DNA of 64,000 nucleotides from JBDTVS01 sp040007095 (GTDB taxonomy: Bacteria; Acidobacteriota; Vicinamibacteria; Vicinamibacterales; CAVVIG01). The notes beneath the pieces were generated by a model. The model was not told the DNA's origin and did no database searches. It saw only the letters and a program-made list of their open reading frames with translations. The stretch is from the NCBI GenBank assembly GCA_040007095.1, contig JBDTVS010000072.1, forward strand, positions 1 to 64,000, written 5' to 3'. The translations under genes were made by a program, and so were the position numbers. This document shows, in pieces, positions 1 through 8,130 of the stretch. How positions within the stretch are numbered: the stretch's first letter is position 1; each line of letters starts with the position of its first letter.

Positions 1-1057
1 CATTTCGAGCTTTTTGCTTACCGCCGTGTCGCAAACGCGCTTGTACTGGGACTAGTGTGCTGATCGACGCGGGCGTATTTGCCGCTAGTGCGCGCGAGTC
101 GGGCTCGGCTGTGAGAATCGCGGCGAGGACGTCGGAGACGTTGTTCCCGCCGAAGGCTTGCGTGCCGGCGAGCATCTCGAACAGCACGCAGCCGAAGGCC
201 CAGACGTCGGTGCGCGTGTCGACGACCTGCCCGCGCCCCTGCTCCGGGCTCATGTACGCCGCGGTGCCGAGGATCACTCCGTCGCGCGTCCCGCCAGCCG
301 TCCCGGTCGGGGCGTGCGTCGGATCGGGACTCGGCGCGGCGCCCACCGCGGCCGTCGCCAGGCCGAAGTCCAACACCTTCACGACCCCGGCCGGCGTGAT
401 CTTGATGTTGGCCGGCTTGACGTCCCGATGCACGACCCCGCGCGCGTGGGCCGCGTCCAGCGCATCCGCGATTTGTCGCGCGAGGGTCAAGGCCTCGGCC
501 ACCGGGAGCCCGGGGCCATCGCGAGTATTGTCTCGTGGGTCGAGCCGATCGGCCAGGGTCATCCCCTCGACCAGTTCGAGCACCAGCGCGGGGATGCCAT
601 CCACGTCCTCGAGCCCGTATATTGCGCCGATGTTTGGATGATTCAACGCCGCGAGCGTCCGCGCTTCCCGCTCGAAGCGGGCGAGACGGTCGGCATCGGT
701 CCTGAAGAGCCGCGGCAGGATCTTGATCGCGACGTCGCGGCCGAGTCTGCTGTCCCGGGCGCGGTAGACCTCGCCCATCCCGCCCGCGCCAAGAAACGAC
801 TGGATCTGGTACGCCCCCAGGCGTTGACCAATGAACGACAAGGCGCCGCTGTGCTTCACCGCGCCGGCGAGGACGCCCGCCGGCGTGCTCAGAAAGCCAG
901 CGCTCCCAGCTTCCTGGGCGAGCAACGACTCTACCTCGCGCCGCAACGCCTCGTCGCCGGCGCACGCCTCGCCCAGAAACGCCGCCCGCGCGCCCTTGTC
1001 GTGCGCTAGCGCGGCATGATAGAGCCGTTCGACCTCCGTCCAGCGCTCGGGCGTCAT
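1..1057 (-). CDS. Serine/threonine protein kinase, N-terminal part, runs off the window
   Basis: This is a Hanks-type Ser/Thr kinase read on the minus strand and cut by the window edge. The first 80 or so residues form the helical leader typical of acidobacterial sigma-linked kinases. The kinase domain follows with the glycine loop GAGGMGEVY near residue 87, the lysine strand VAIKIL, the catalytic loop HRDVKPANI, DFGLA and the SPEQ motif. The ATG at 1057 overlaps the stop of the upstream sigma factor gene in an ATGA, so the two are probably translated together. The last 20 codons before the edge no longer resemble a kinase, so the domain may be truncated by a rearrangement near position 60. 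Family membership is certain; the substrate is unknown. Confidence 0.85.
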   Translation of the reverse strand, partial: MTPERWTEVERLYHAALAHDKGARAAFLGEACAGDEALRREVESLLAQEAGSAGFLSTPAGVLAGAVKHSGALSFIGQRLGAYQIQSFLGAGGMGEVYRARDSRLGRDVAIKILPRLFRTDADRLARFEREARTLAALNHPNIGAIYGLEDVDGIPALVLELVEGMTLADRLDPRDNTRDGPGLPVAEALTLARQIADALDAAHARGVVHRDVKPANIKITPAGVVKVLDFGLATAAVGAAPSPDPTHAPTGTAGGTRDGVILGTAAYMSPEQGRGQVVDTRTDVWAFGCVLFEMLAGTQAFGGNNVSDVLAAILTAEPDSRALAANTPASISTLVPVQARLRHGGKQKARN

Positions 1058-1636
1058 CGCGTGGCTGGTCCCCGCAGCTCCCGCAAGAGCCACGCTTTCG
1101 TCAGCCGCCGGTCGCGCATGATCGTGTCGGCAGAGACGTCAAGGGATTCCGCGGTTTCCTCAACGCTCGCCCCGTCGAAGAATCGCATCTCCACGACGTG
1201 ACCCTTCCGGGGATCGACCGCGGACAGTATCCGCCGTGCGTCGTCGAGCGCCACTAGATCCTGGCCAGGCTCCTGCGACCCCAGCACTGCGTCATCGAGC
1301 GAGACCTTCTGCGCGCCGCCACCGCGCGTGTGATATCCCTTCGCGCGCGCCGCATCCAGAAGGATCCGTCGCATCAAACGCGCCAACCTGACAAGAAGTG
1401 GGCGCGATTCTGCCAGGCAACGTGTTTAATCTCGATGAGCCGCATGTACGCTGCGTCGATCAGGGCGGTGGCTGGCGGGGCCTGCCCTGGCCGCTCGTGG
1501 CTCATGGAGCGCCGTGCGAGGCGGCGCAACTCTTCTTGGACGAGCAAGAGCAACTCGCCGAGCGCGGCGTGATTGCCGCTCCCCCACGCCTGGAGCAGTG
1601 TTGTGGCCTTCTGCGTTTCGTGTGAGATGGCGCCCA
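1054..1636 (-). pseudogene. ECF RNA polymerase sigma factor split by one frameshift
   Basis: The two halves match the sigma-70 ECF group that normally precedes kinases of this type. The upstream half has the region-2 sequence around WQNRAHFL and the downstream half resumes at LARLMRRILLD and contains region 4 with VEETAESLDVS. The break is near 1388; adding one base after the GG would restore a continuous protein of about 190 residues. The start at 1636 is chosen because family members begin close to this point, with a weak AGGGG upstream. The stop overlaps the kinase start at 1057. Either the gene is dead or the consensus lacks one base. Confidence 0.8.
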
Positions 1637-2437
1637 TTCTACGCCCCTGCATGACCGCGGACGGTTGCGTTTTCCACCGTTCCGGCCAGATTCCGAGGGC
1701 GTTCAAGGTTTCGGCCTGTGTTCCCGCCTCTGCGAAAGACCAATATGCCTCCACGGAAGAGGCGCTTGAGCGTTCATTGCCGCAACTGACTGCATCCCAT
1801 CAGCTTGAACGGGTTGTCCCTGATAGGTCCTGGTCAACGGGCAAGTGTAGAGCCATGCTCCCGGGCGGACTGAAAGGCCGGGCAGCGGCGAACTGTTCTG
1901 GGTCGCGGCATGAAAGAGCGCACCACAAGGGAGGAACGCTGCTCGTCGACCAACGGTCCCAGATTTCTACGTTTCTTTCAAGGTCGGCAACAACCCCGTG
2001 CTTACCGCTGACGATCTGCCCGATGTCGGCGGTCCGATTGCGCAGGGCGCGATGCGGTGCGTTGGGCCATCCGTCTGGAACGCAAGCGGTGAGCAACGTG
2101 TGGAAGGTTTGTCCCGAGTGATCGCTCCCTTCCACTCCGGTCGGGCTGACTCGCTCTCTATAATGACCGTGTGCCCTCTCGACGCGTGGCGATTCTCAGT
2201 GCCAACACCACGGCCGACGTCGAGCAGCGCCAGGTTCGACGCGTGGCGCCGCCTCTCGCCTTCTGAAAGTTACAAGCCGTCAGCGACAGCACTCGGGGCG
2301 TGGTAAATCTCTGCCTCGGCGCCACCCCGACGGCTCTGAGCGCGAGTACTTCCTGCGGCTGGCTGCCATCCTGATCGGCGTAGATGCGGTTCGGCGGATC
2401 TATCCTGATGCGGCGCAGTCGCTGGTCTCCGCGGCCG
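1637..2437. other. Intergenic stretch without a supported gene
   Basis: Short reading frames exist on both strands but none shows a recognisable domain. Just before the next feature, on the plus strand at about 2310-2430, a frame reading RRHPDGSEREYFLRLAA resembles the small helical protein often found upstream of AbiEii-type nucleotidyltransferases, without a credible start. Confidence 0.4.
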
Positions 2438-2649
2438 GTGCTGAGCGACCCCGTTGTCGTCGCGCTCAGCGTGGCCCATACCCTCGAGTCGTGCGGACTC
2501 CGCTACGTCGCCGGCGGCTCGTTCGCCAGCTCAATGAGCGGAAACCGCGATCGACGCTGGACATCGATATCGTGGTCGCGATGTGGGAGTCGGATGTTCG
2601 GACAGTCACCGATGCGCTGCGGCCCGAGTTCGGGCCGAGTTGTTCCTAG
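2438..2649 (+). pseudogene. Nucleotidyltransferase (AbiEii-like) fragment with frameshift
   Basis: The first frame gives DPVVVALSVAHTLESCGLRY followed by a GGSFASS nucleotidyltransferase motif. About 15 codons later the expected continuation, PRSTLDIDIVV, is found in the next frame, so one base is missing near 2555. The conserved D-x-D after the GGS motif is present, but the protein ends after some 70 residues, far short of the family length of 170-300. It is a truncated and frameshifted remnant, lying beside the intact MntA-HepT pair but not part of it. Confidence 0.6.
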
Positions 2650-2667
2650 TCTGGCTGTGTTGATCGC

Positions 2668-3006
2668 TCAGCTCCCGTCGAGCAAGGGTCGAAGCTCCGC
2701 GACAAATTCCGACACCTTGTGCCGCGCGATGTCCCACAATTCTTCCGCGTCGATCGTCCAATAGCCGTGCGCGAGGAGGTTGCGCAGCCCGATGATCTTG
2801 CGCCAAGGTACCGCTGGTCGTCGTTGCTTCCATTCATCGGGAAGTCTGGCCGCCGCCTCGCCAATGACAAACACTTGACGTTCCACGGCCGCGCGCTTTT
2901 CGTCGTTGGCGGCGAACTGCTCAAACGTCACGCCCTCGATGTAGCGGAGAATCGCCTCGCCGGCGAACACAATGTCGGCGACGTAGAGCCGCGCGTCACG
3001 CGACAC
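2668..3006 (-). CDS. hepT: HepT-like HEPN ribonuclease toxin (DUF86)
   Basis: This 112-residue all-helical protein carries the HEPN motif R-x4-H-x-Y as RNLLAHGY near residue 79, the active site of HepT-type RNases. In characterised pairs the toxin is neutralised by the MNT-domain partner, in some cases by polyadenylation of the motif tyrosine. The GTG at 3006 lies inside the end of the upstream antitoxin gene, an 11-base overlap typical of these pairs. Length and motif are normal, so the gene looks functional. Confidence 0.88.
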   Translation of the reverse strand: MSRDARLYVADIVFAGEAILRYIEGVTFEQFAANDEKRAAVERQVFVIGEAAARLPDEWKQRRPAVPWRKIIGLRNLLAHGYWTIDAEELWDIARHKVSEFVAELRPLLDGS

Positions 3007-3289
3007 GCACGAGGTCCTGGTCGATTAGCGGCCGCAGACGCGGTCGGAGTCCCTTTGCCGTAACGAGGTCGACGCGACGGCCTAGGAGGTCCTCCAAGAA
3101 CACGAGTAAGCCCATGTGGCCGTCGAAGGTTGTAGACCCCTCGAAATCGACGACCAAATCAATGTCGCTGTCCGGGCGAGCCTCGTCGCGGGCCACTGAA
3201 CCAAACAGCGAGAGCGAGCGCACACCGAAACGGTGGGCGATTTCCTCTCGACGGCCTGAGATTGCGGCGATGACGTCTGCGCGTCGCAT
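2996..3289 (-). CDS. mntA: MntA-like minimal nucleotidyltransferase antitoxin
   Basis: The protein of about 97 residues has the MNT signature G-S-x10-D-x-D, seen as GSVARDEARPDSDID, and the hydrophobic strands around it. It should adenylylate and thereby silence the HepT partner encoded directly downstream with overlap. I place the start at the ATG of MRRADVIAAI (3289), where family alignments usually begin; a longer frame reaches 3337 but adds an uncharacteristic tail. No clear ribosome site decides between them. Confidence 0.85.
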   Translation of the reverse strand: MRRADVIAAISGRREEIAHRFGVRSLSLFGSVARDEARPDSDIDLVVDFEGSTTFDGHMGLLVFLEDLLGRRVDLVTAKGLRPRLRPLIDQDLVRVA

Positions 3290-3455
3290 GGTCGGATCAT
3301 ATCGTCCCTGTTGGCCCATGGGAACCTCCACGGCCATCCGACCTTCTGCTGAGGGTCGAACGCGTCATCCCCAGGGCGTGAGCCGGAGCAATTATCCTGA
3401 TCGCCCACTCGTCGCGTCACTAGCCGGCGTAGCAGCACTCGCCGTCGGGCTCTTG

Positions 3456-4667
3456 CTACATCCGGTCCGGCGATGCGAACTTCGCGAACGGCAGTACACG
3501 CGCACCAAGGGCATTCGTGACAATCGCCTCGACACGGCGCGACCAGTGGTCGAGCGCCTGCCGCTTTTCCGCATCGTAGCGATGGAGATTGTAGGTGCCG
3601 ATCAGCCCTGGCCGCTTGTGATTCAACACGGCCTCGCACCACTCTTCTGGCACACCGTCCTCCGCCATGCGCGTGCGCGCGGTCTTTCGCAAATCACGCG
3701 GCTGGAAATCCGGCAACGGAAACGCCGCGCCTGTTCGCACCTGCGGGTGGCGCGTAACGCCTGCGAACACAAACGCCTCCGGCTTCGGGTCCTTCTCGGG
3801 TCGAATGCCTTGCAAGAGTTGGACGACGGTCGCAGGGAGTGGCACGTGATGCGGTACCCGATTCTTAGATTTCGTGCCGGGAATCGTCCACCAAGCGCCG
3901 TCTAAATCCACCTCGCCCCATTGCATCTGAGCAACCTCCCCTTGAGGGCGCTGCGCCGTCAGCAAGCGACTCCGCCACAGCGCCCTGACCTTCGGGGCCA
4001 TCGCCTCAGTGAAGCTCCAGAACACGCGAACTTCTTCGACGCTGAGCACGCGCTGACGAATGCGCTCGGCACTTGGTTTCGGGACATCCGCGACGGGATT
4101 GGCCTCGACTACATCCTCAGTGATCCCGAACTTGAACAACTTCGACAAACAGGCGCGTACGCGATTCGCGTGAATCGGCGCACCTCGATCCACGATCGCG
4201 TTCAGCAGCTCGCGCACGTCACGTCGCGCGATATCCTTCAACAGGCGATGTCGCCAGACGGGCAAGATGTCGGCGTTGAGAATGGCTTGGTCGTTGCGCC
4301 ACGATTTCTTTTTCCTTTTCGCGTGGCGCTCCATGTAGATCTCGGCAAATTGTTCCACGGTGTCGGCGTCGCGCTGTTCGCGCTTGGCTTCGGCCGGATC
4401 CTCGCCGTTGGACACACGCAGCATGGCTTGCCGGGCCAGTTCGCGAGCACCGTTCTTGCCACCGAGCGGGAGAATGCTGGCGTCCCCCAACGTGAGCCTG
4501 CGTTGGCGCCGGCCGACGCGATATCGAATCGCCCAACTCTTCTGACCGGACGGAAACACGCGGAGCTCCAGTCCGCCGCTCTTCGGATGGCCGTCCCTCA
4601 GCGTCTTGATGTGGCCCGCCACGGGCTTGGCTTTGCTGACGATCGCGTCGGTCAAGTGTGACGACAT
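3456..4667 (-). CDS. Tyrosine recombinase / site-specific integrase (DUF4102 type)
   Basis: A complete integrase of 403 residues. The N-terminal domain (LTDAIVSKAKP, then the RVGRRQRRLTLGD strand pair) is the DUF4102 arm-binding fold of tRNA-targeting integrases. A core-binding domain spans about 100-200 and the catalytic domain has Arg in LLTAQR near 235, RDLRKTARTRM near 322, LNHK and the nucleophile in GTYNLHRY near 358. The HxxR box reads RDLR, a known variant. The ATG at 4667 follows a strong GGGAGGAG. The gene reads away from the tRNA-Lys fragment about 230 bases upstream, which fits its being the recombinase for that attachment site. Confidence 0.9.
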   Translation of the reverse strand: MSSHLTDAIVSKAKPVAGHIKTLRDGHPKSGGLELRVFPSGQKSWAIRYRVGRRQRRLTLGDASILPLGGKNGARELARQAMLRVSNGEDPAEAKREQRDADTVEQFAEIYMERHAKRKKKSWRNDQAILNADILPVWRHRLLKDIARRDVRELLNAIVDRGAPIHANRVRACLSKLFKFGITEDVVEANPVADVPKPSAERIRQRVLSVEEVRVFWSFTEAMAPKVRALWRSRLLTAQRPQGEVAQMQWGEVDLDGAWWTIPGTKSKNRVPHHVPLPATVVQLLQGIRPEKDPKPEAFVFAGVTRHPQVRTGAAFPLPDFQPRDLRKTARTRMAEDGVPEEWCEAVLNHKRPGLIGTYNLHRYDAEKRQALDHWSRRVEAIVTNALGARVLPFAKFASPDRM

Positions 4668-4898
4668 GCCCGGCTCCTCCCTGTTGATGTGATCGCAGCG
4701 TGTGACCTTGAAACCCGTTTCGGCTTCGCGAGTCTGCGGGTTCGCTGAGGTCACACTGAGGTCACCACATGGGTAGGATATCCTGAACCGCCACGAAACG
4801 GATTGAATTCGTTAACACCAGATAACACACTGATAAAAATGGAGTTACTGAAACATGTCCGTTTTCAGCGCGTTTCAGGCAATTGCACTAAACAAAGA

Positions 4899-4944
4899 CT
4901 CTTAATCTGCGGGTTGTGGGTTCGATTCCCACCCGGCTCACCAC
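4899..4944 (+). repeat. Attachment-site copy 1: 3' part of a tRNA-Lys (CTT)
   Basis: Forty-six bases starting with CTCTTAATC contain the anticodon loop, variable region, T-arm (GTTCGATTCC) and the CCA end of a tRNA-Lys. The D-arm and 5' acceptor strand are absent, so this is not a working tRNA gene. The same 46 bases recur without mismatch at 18147-18192 in the same orientation. Such half-tRNA copies are left at the distal end of elements that integrate into a tRNA 3' end. Confidence 0.88.
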
Positions 4945-5021
4945 CACTCGCCTTCGCGTAGTCAACAACTTGCGGCCACGAACGCCGACCCCGCGCGCAG
5001 GAATCGAACCGCATCCGCGCT

Positions 5022-5041
5022 CGATCGGTCTGGACCGATCG
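5022..5041. repeat. Perfect 9-bp inverted repeat beside the att copy
   Basis: CGATCGGTC and its exact complement are separated by two bases, about 80 bases inside the tRNA-Lys half-site. It could be an arm-type or protein-binding site, or chance; no T-run follows, so it is not a typical terminator. Confidence 0.45.
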
Positions 5042-5057
5042 ATGCGTGTTTGCCGGC

Positions 5058-5105
5058 CCATCCGCGATGTGCTAGGACATGTAACCTGAGGAATTCCCAT
5101 GCCAA
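5058..5105 (+). promoter_or_regulatory. Decayed copy of the MazEF-type promoter/operator
   Basis: The stretch from CCCATCCGCGATGTGC through GAGGAATTC to the first codons (ATG CCA ACG) matches the region upstream of the antitoxin gene at 48576 almost base for base. The operator palindrome has lost two T (AGGACATGTAACCT instead of AGGTTACATGTAACCT). After about eight codons the antitoxin similarity ends, so promoter and start survive without a gene. Confidence 0.7.
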
Positions 5106-5124
5106 CGCCACGCCGAGCATCAGT

Positions 5125-5442
5125 TCCCTCAAGTCCACGCTCCCTGATCGCGGCGTCCAGGAAGTAGAGGGACTCCGCGTACCGCTCCTTGACCGTCGCG
5201 CGCATCCGCGCAAAGTGCTTCGTCACGAACTGGGTCAGGAAGTACTTCAGCTCGGGAGCCGGGCCCCGCGGGTGGTACGTGAGCGTGTCGTACTGCACCG
5301 CCTGGGCGCGACCGATGTCATCGATCCGGATGACCAACGGCTTCAGGTGTTCGGCCTTGGCCTGCGTGCGCAGATTCAGGACCAGCAGACCGACGGCGAC
5401 GAACGACACGCAGAGGAGCGCGATCTTCAGGTACGTGTTCAT
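5125..5442 (-). pseudogene. TrbF/VirB8-like conjugation protein, truncated
   Basis: Starting at MNTYLKIALL the frame encodes one membrane segment and the start of a periplasmic VirB8/TrbF domain with the family phrases RIDDIGRAQAVQYD and ELKYFLTQFVTKHF, continuing to about YFLDAAIRE. After roughly 105 residues similarity stops and the frame reads on through the promoter relic and tRNA fragment, giving a meaningless tail. VirB8 proteins are about 220 residues, so more than half is lost. The ATG overlaps the stop of the TrbC-like fragment in TGATG. Confidence 0.65.
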
Positions 5443-5609
5443 CACCAAGGCCGAAGGAAAGTAGCCAAGTTCGCGCTGGCCCGTTCCCACGGCGACTGGG
5501 CAAAGCTGATCGCCGGGACGACGAGCAGCGCGAGAAGAACGAGCAGGGCGCGGCGAATGAAGGCGCGAACGACGGCGCCTCTGGTTAGCAATTCGGACCG
5601 CAGCGGCAT
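5442..5609 (-). pseudogene. TrbC/VirB2-like pilin precursor, truncated
   Basis: The 55-codon frame begins MPLRSELLTRG, has the hydrophobic signal LLVLLALLVVPAISFAQ and then SPWERA, which is how TrbC/VirB2 prepilins begin their mature part. The two membrane helices that should follow are missing; the frame ends at TGA where the TrbF-like fragment starts. An internal deletion joining a trbC start to a trbF piece explains the arrangement. Confidence 0.55.
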
Positions 5610-5926
5610 GAAGACCTCCAGATTCCTGTGCGAGTTATCGATGGCAGCGCGTCAGGGATGACGCGCCATCCCTGCGCGAGAAGCGCGGCCTCGACGCGAT
5701 CTGCGAATGCGATGAGACCATCCAACATGGCGTGCAGGTGCAAAAACACGAGTTCCGCGTCGAGCTCGAAGCCGAACGCATAGCCGAAGGACGCCTCGAT
5801 CACGAGACCACGGAGATCATCGGTCGCCCCACGGAGCCGCCACAGCACGATCGGCACCGGCGATCGTCGGCGCGCGGGCGTGAGCGCTCCCGCCCGCGAT
5901 CGATTCGTGCACCTCGGCTCGTTCAT
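5585..5926 (-). CDS. Hypothetical protein next to conjugation remnants
   Basis: A 113-residue frame with an excellent ribosome site (AGGAGG seven bases before the ATG at 5926). The first 30 residues are basic and Arg-rich; the core around VLWRLRGATDDLRGLVIEA and LHAMLDGLIAFADRVEAALL looks like a compact alpha-beta protein. The start overlaps the stop of an upstream frame in ATGA and its end overlaps the TrbC-like fragment by 25 bases, so it was part of the same transcription unit. I do not recognise the family. The last dozen residues may be altered by the overlap. Confidence 0.5.
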   Translation of the reverse strand: MNEPRCTNRSRAGALTPARRRSPVPIVLWRLRGATDDLRGLVIEASFGYAFGFELDAELVFLHLHAMLDGLIAFADRVEAALLAQGWRVIPDALPSITRTGIWRSSCRCGPNC

Positions 5927-6654
5927 GCGTCCTCCTCGCCATGCGATCGTCCGTCGAGCAACAGCGTGACAAAGTCGACCGCGCGGCATGACGCCGTCGG
6001 CACCTCCGGATGTGTCGGTCGGATACTCTCCGTTCGACTCATTGGATTCGCTTGTTCGGCATTGCCGCCATCACGTGCCCCATACTTGATGGAACACCAA
6101 GCGGGACCGAAACCTTACAAGGGCGAGGAAGATGCGTGCCGCACTCGAGTCACACGAGTGGTGGCAGATGTTTCTTCAGGTCGCTTGGTTCACGGGCGGG
6201 AATCTAACGGGCGAACGGGACCGATAGAAGAAGGTGTTGCGTTGGACCGCAGCGGGCCGATCGGGCTTCAGTGGTCGCCGCGGCTCGAGCACTCGAAGCC
6301 ACAGGCAGTCGATCGATCCGCACGTTGCCGAGGGAGTCCTTCCAATGCAGTTCGAACAGTGGGGCCAAGCCGACGCCAGGTTCGGCTTCGCCGAACGCCA
6401 GGCATGTCTTCTCGTCGCGCCATGGTGCATTCCGGCGTCTGCCTGCTACGCCAGTACTGGTCATTCGGTGGCGTCGATCACTGGCAACTTCAGATCAGAC
6501 CCGTAAGTTTTTCGCGAAGCTCGTGCGGCTCCGCTACGCTTGTGCGTACCCTTGTTGGCACAACCGCGGACGCGTCTAACACGCCCACCACAGGCGCTCT
6601 ATCGAGCCATCGGCGTGTTGTCGATGTTCTGATGATGGCCCTCCTGATGGTTAG
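5927..6654. other. Region with no supported gene
   Basis: On the minus strand a frame ending DFVTLLLDGRSHGEEDA at 5925 looks like the true C-terminus of a lost upstream gene. Beyond about 6010 neither strand shows a domain I can name; a minus-strand frame at 6204-6464 has balanced composition but no recognisable motif. Confidence 0.4.
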
Positions 6655-6960
6655 CACTATCGGACCGCGTTGGGCGACTTCGTCTCAGGAGACCTGGGTT
6701 TCGGGCTCGGGCCTGGATCGCTGATGTTGGGCGTGTTGCCGGTAACGGTCCTGACCATCGACTTCACAGCCAAGTTCCCGAGCGAGGGGTAGCTACTGGT
6801 TGCTCATCGCCGTTGTCCGGACGGCCGGCACGGTGATGGGAGATTTTCTGAGCGGCGAAGAAGGCGTGGATCTTGGCTTTGCGGTGGGGGCAAGCTTAGT
6901 GGGCGCCCTCCTGCTGGCGATTCTCCTCATTCCGAGTGCTTGGAAGGCTGCCGAGCGGGG
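6655..6960 (+). pseudogene. Membrane-anchored protein fragment (COG4705-like), frameshifted
   Basis: Two consecutive hydrophobic repeats in different frames, RTALGDFVSGDLGFGLGPG then YWLLIAVVRTAGTVMGDFL, match the duplicated GTxxGDxL...GLG pattern of the COG4705 multi-pass membrane proteins. The first frame stops at TAG near 6789 and the second continues to about 6960. Both N- and C-terminal parts are missing. It is a piece of a dead gene between other dead pieces. Confidence 0.5.
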
Positions 6961-7457
6961 GGCCGACACTCGACGCCGTGTGGAGCATGGCTCGCAACGC
7001 TCTCGGCGTGTGGCGTCGTTCGCCGGCGGCGATTGCGGCCGCCCTGGTCTCTCGGCGCTCGGCATGGGCGTGCTGGAGGCGGTGCTCACCGCCTCAGTCG
7101 GCCAGCAGCCCATCCCGCCCAAACGCCTCGAACTTCGAATCGATTCTTGTGGGGTATTTTGAAAATCGGGGTCTTCAGCAGAATCTGTCATGGCTTTCGG
7201 TTCAGGTAGCTGACCCAACGTATGCTACAGGCGATTTCTCTCCAGCGAAAGTACCGAAAGCCGTAAACCTTTCTGGCGGTCAGTCTCGGTTTGTGTGGAT
7301 GCCATCGTCGACTAACGGCGGCGGAAATCTCCCCACGGCCGCGAAACCAGTTCAAGAGCAGTGGAGGGTAGGAAGCATTAGCGGGGCCGTCCCAGGTTGA
7401 CGGAATGCCCGTTCTCGGACAGGCTGGACGCGTCCGCATCCGCCCCGGAGCCACAGA

Positions 7458-7703
7458 AAGATCCCGTTGGCCTGCCAGTTCCTGAATCGCCCGTGTGGGT
7501 GCCGCGCGCATCGACAGGTGAGAACAGAACGTGTGCCTCAGTCGATGAACACCACTCTCGCTGAGCTGAGCACGTCGCGAAGCCCGTTCAACGTAATGCT
7601 TGACGACATCTGCTGAAAGCGGCGAGCCGTCCGGCTGACAGAGCACTCGGGCTGACCGCAGGTGTCGGTGCTCCCGAAGCGCTGCTGCGAGGCGAACAGT
7701 CAT
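7458..7703 (-). pseudogene. Tyrosine recombinase C-terminal fragment
   Basis: About 80 residues match the catalytic end of a phage-type integrase: TVRLAAALREH, a segment with GVHRLRHTFCSHLSMRAA containing the HxLRHTF box, then IQELAGQRDL. The expected continuation with the nucleophile tyrosine (TTQRYMHL in relatives) is absent, and the start of the protein is missing too. This is an unrelated subfamily to the intact integrase at 3456. Confidence 0.7.
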
Positions 7704-8073
7704 AGACGCGTCGTGGTCGCGGCGATCTGGGCGCCAACCGCCAAGCGTCGATCCTCTCGACCCGCATGCCAGGCGGGGTGCGACGCGGGTGGCCGATCAG
7801 GAACCAACTGAGAGCAGAATCGTCCTTGCGCATGGCGCAAAACTGCCCTGATGACCAGGTGGACGCAGCGGCCCACGGCGTGCAACGCGAGGGAGGCGCG
7901 AGCCAGCCATCCGGGATTGGGATTCGCGGGGCGTGGCCATCACGGGATGGCGTCTCATGACCGCGTCGCGTGATTCATAGAGCATAGTCGCCGATCGCGG
8001 GATGGTTTTGTGCGCGGCCTGACTGAGAAGCAGTGCTCCCGGCCTGGACGGCTTGCCGGCGACCTGGTCCGGT
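7704..8073. other. Region with no supported gene
   Basis: No frame on either strand has a recognisable domain or a start with a ribosome site. It separates the integrase fragment from the receptor terminator. Confidence 0.4.
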
Positions 8074-8114
8074 CGAGCGGTCCTTCGCCCCCACGGAGTG
8101 TAAAGGACCGCTCG
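8074..8114 (-). terminator. Hairpin terminator of the TonB receptor gene
   Basis: A perfect 12-bp stem (CGAGCGGTCCTT and its complement) encloses a 17-base loop 17 bases beyond the stop of the minus-strand receptor gene. There is no long T-run, but position and stem strength fit transcription termination. Confidence 0.65.
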
Positions 8115-8130
8115 TCAGACCTCGGTTGGT

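Noticed and set aside
4899..4944. Functional tRNA-Lys gene
   Set aside because: The anticodon loop, T-arm and CCA end are present but the 5' acceptor strand and D-arm are missing at both copies.
4888..5490. Long minus-strand frame ending in RVGIEPTTRRLR
   Set aside because: The tail is the antisense translation of the tRNA-Lys T-arm, a well-known annotation artefact. Only the part above about 5125 (TrbF-like) is real coding sequence. The same applies to the frame over 18109-18200.
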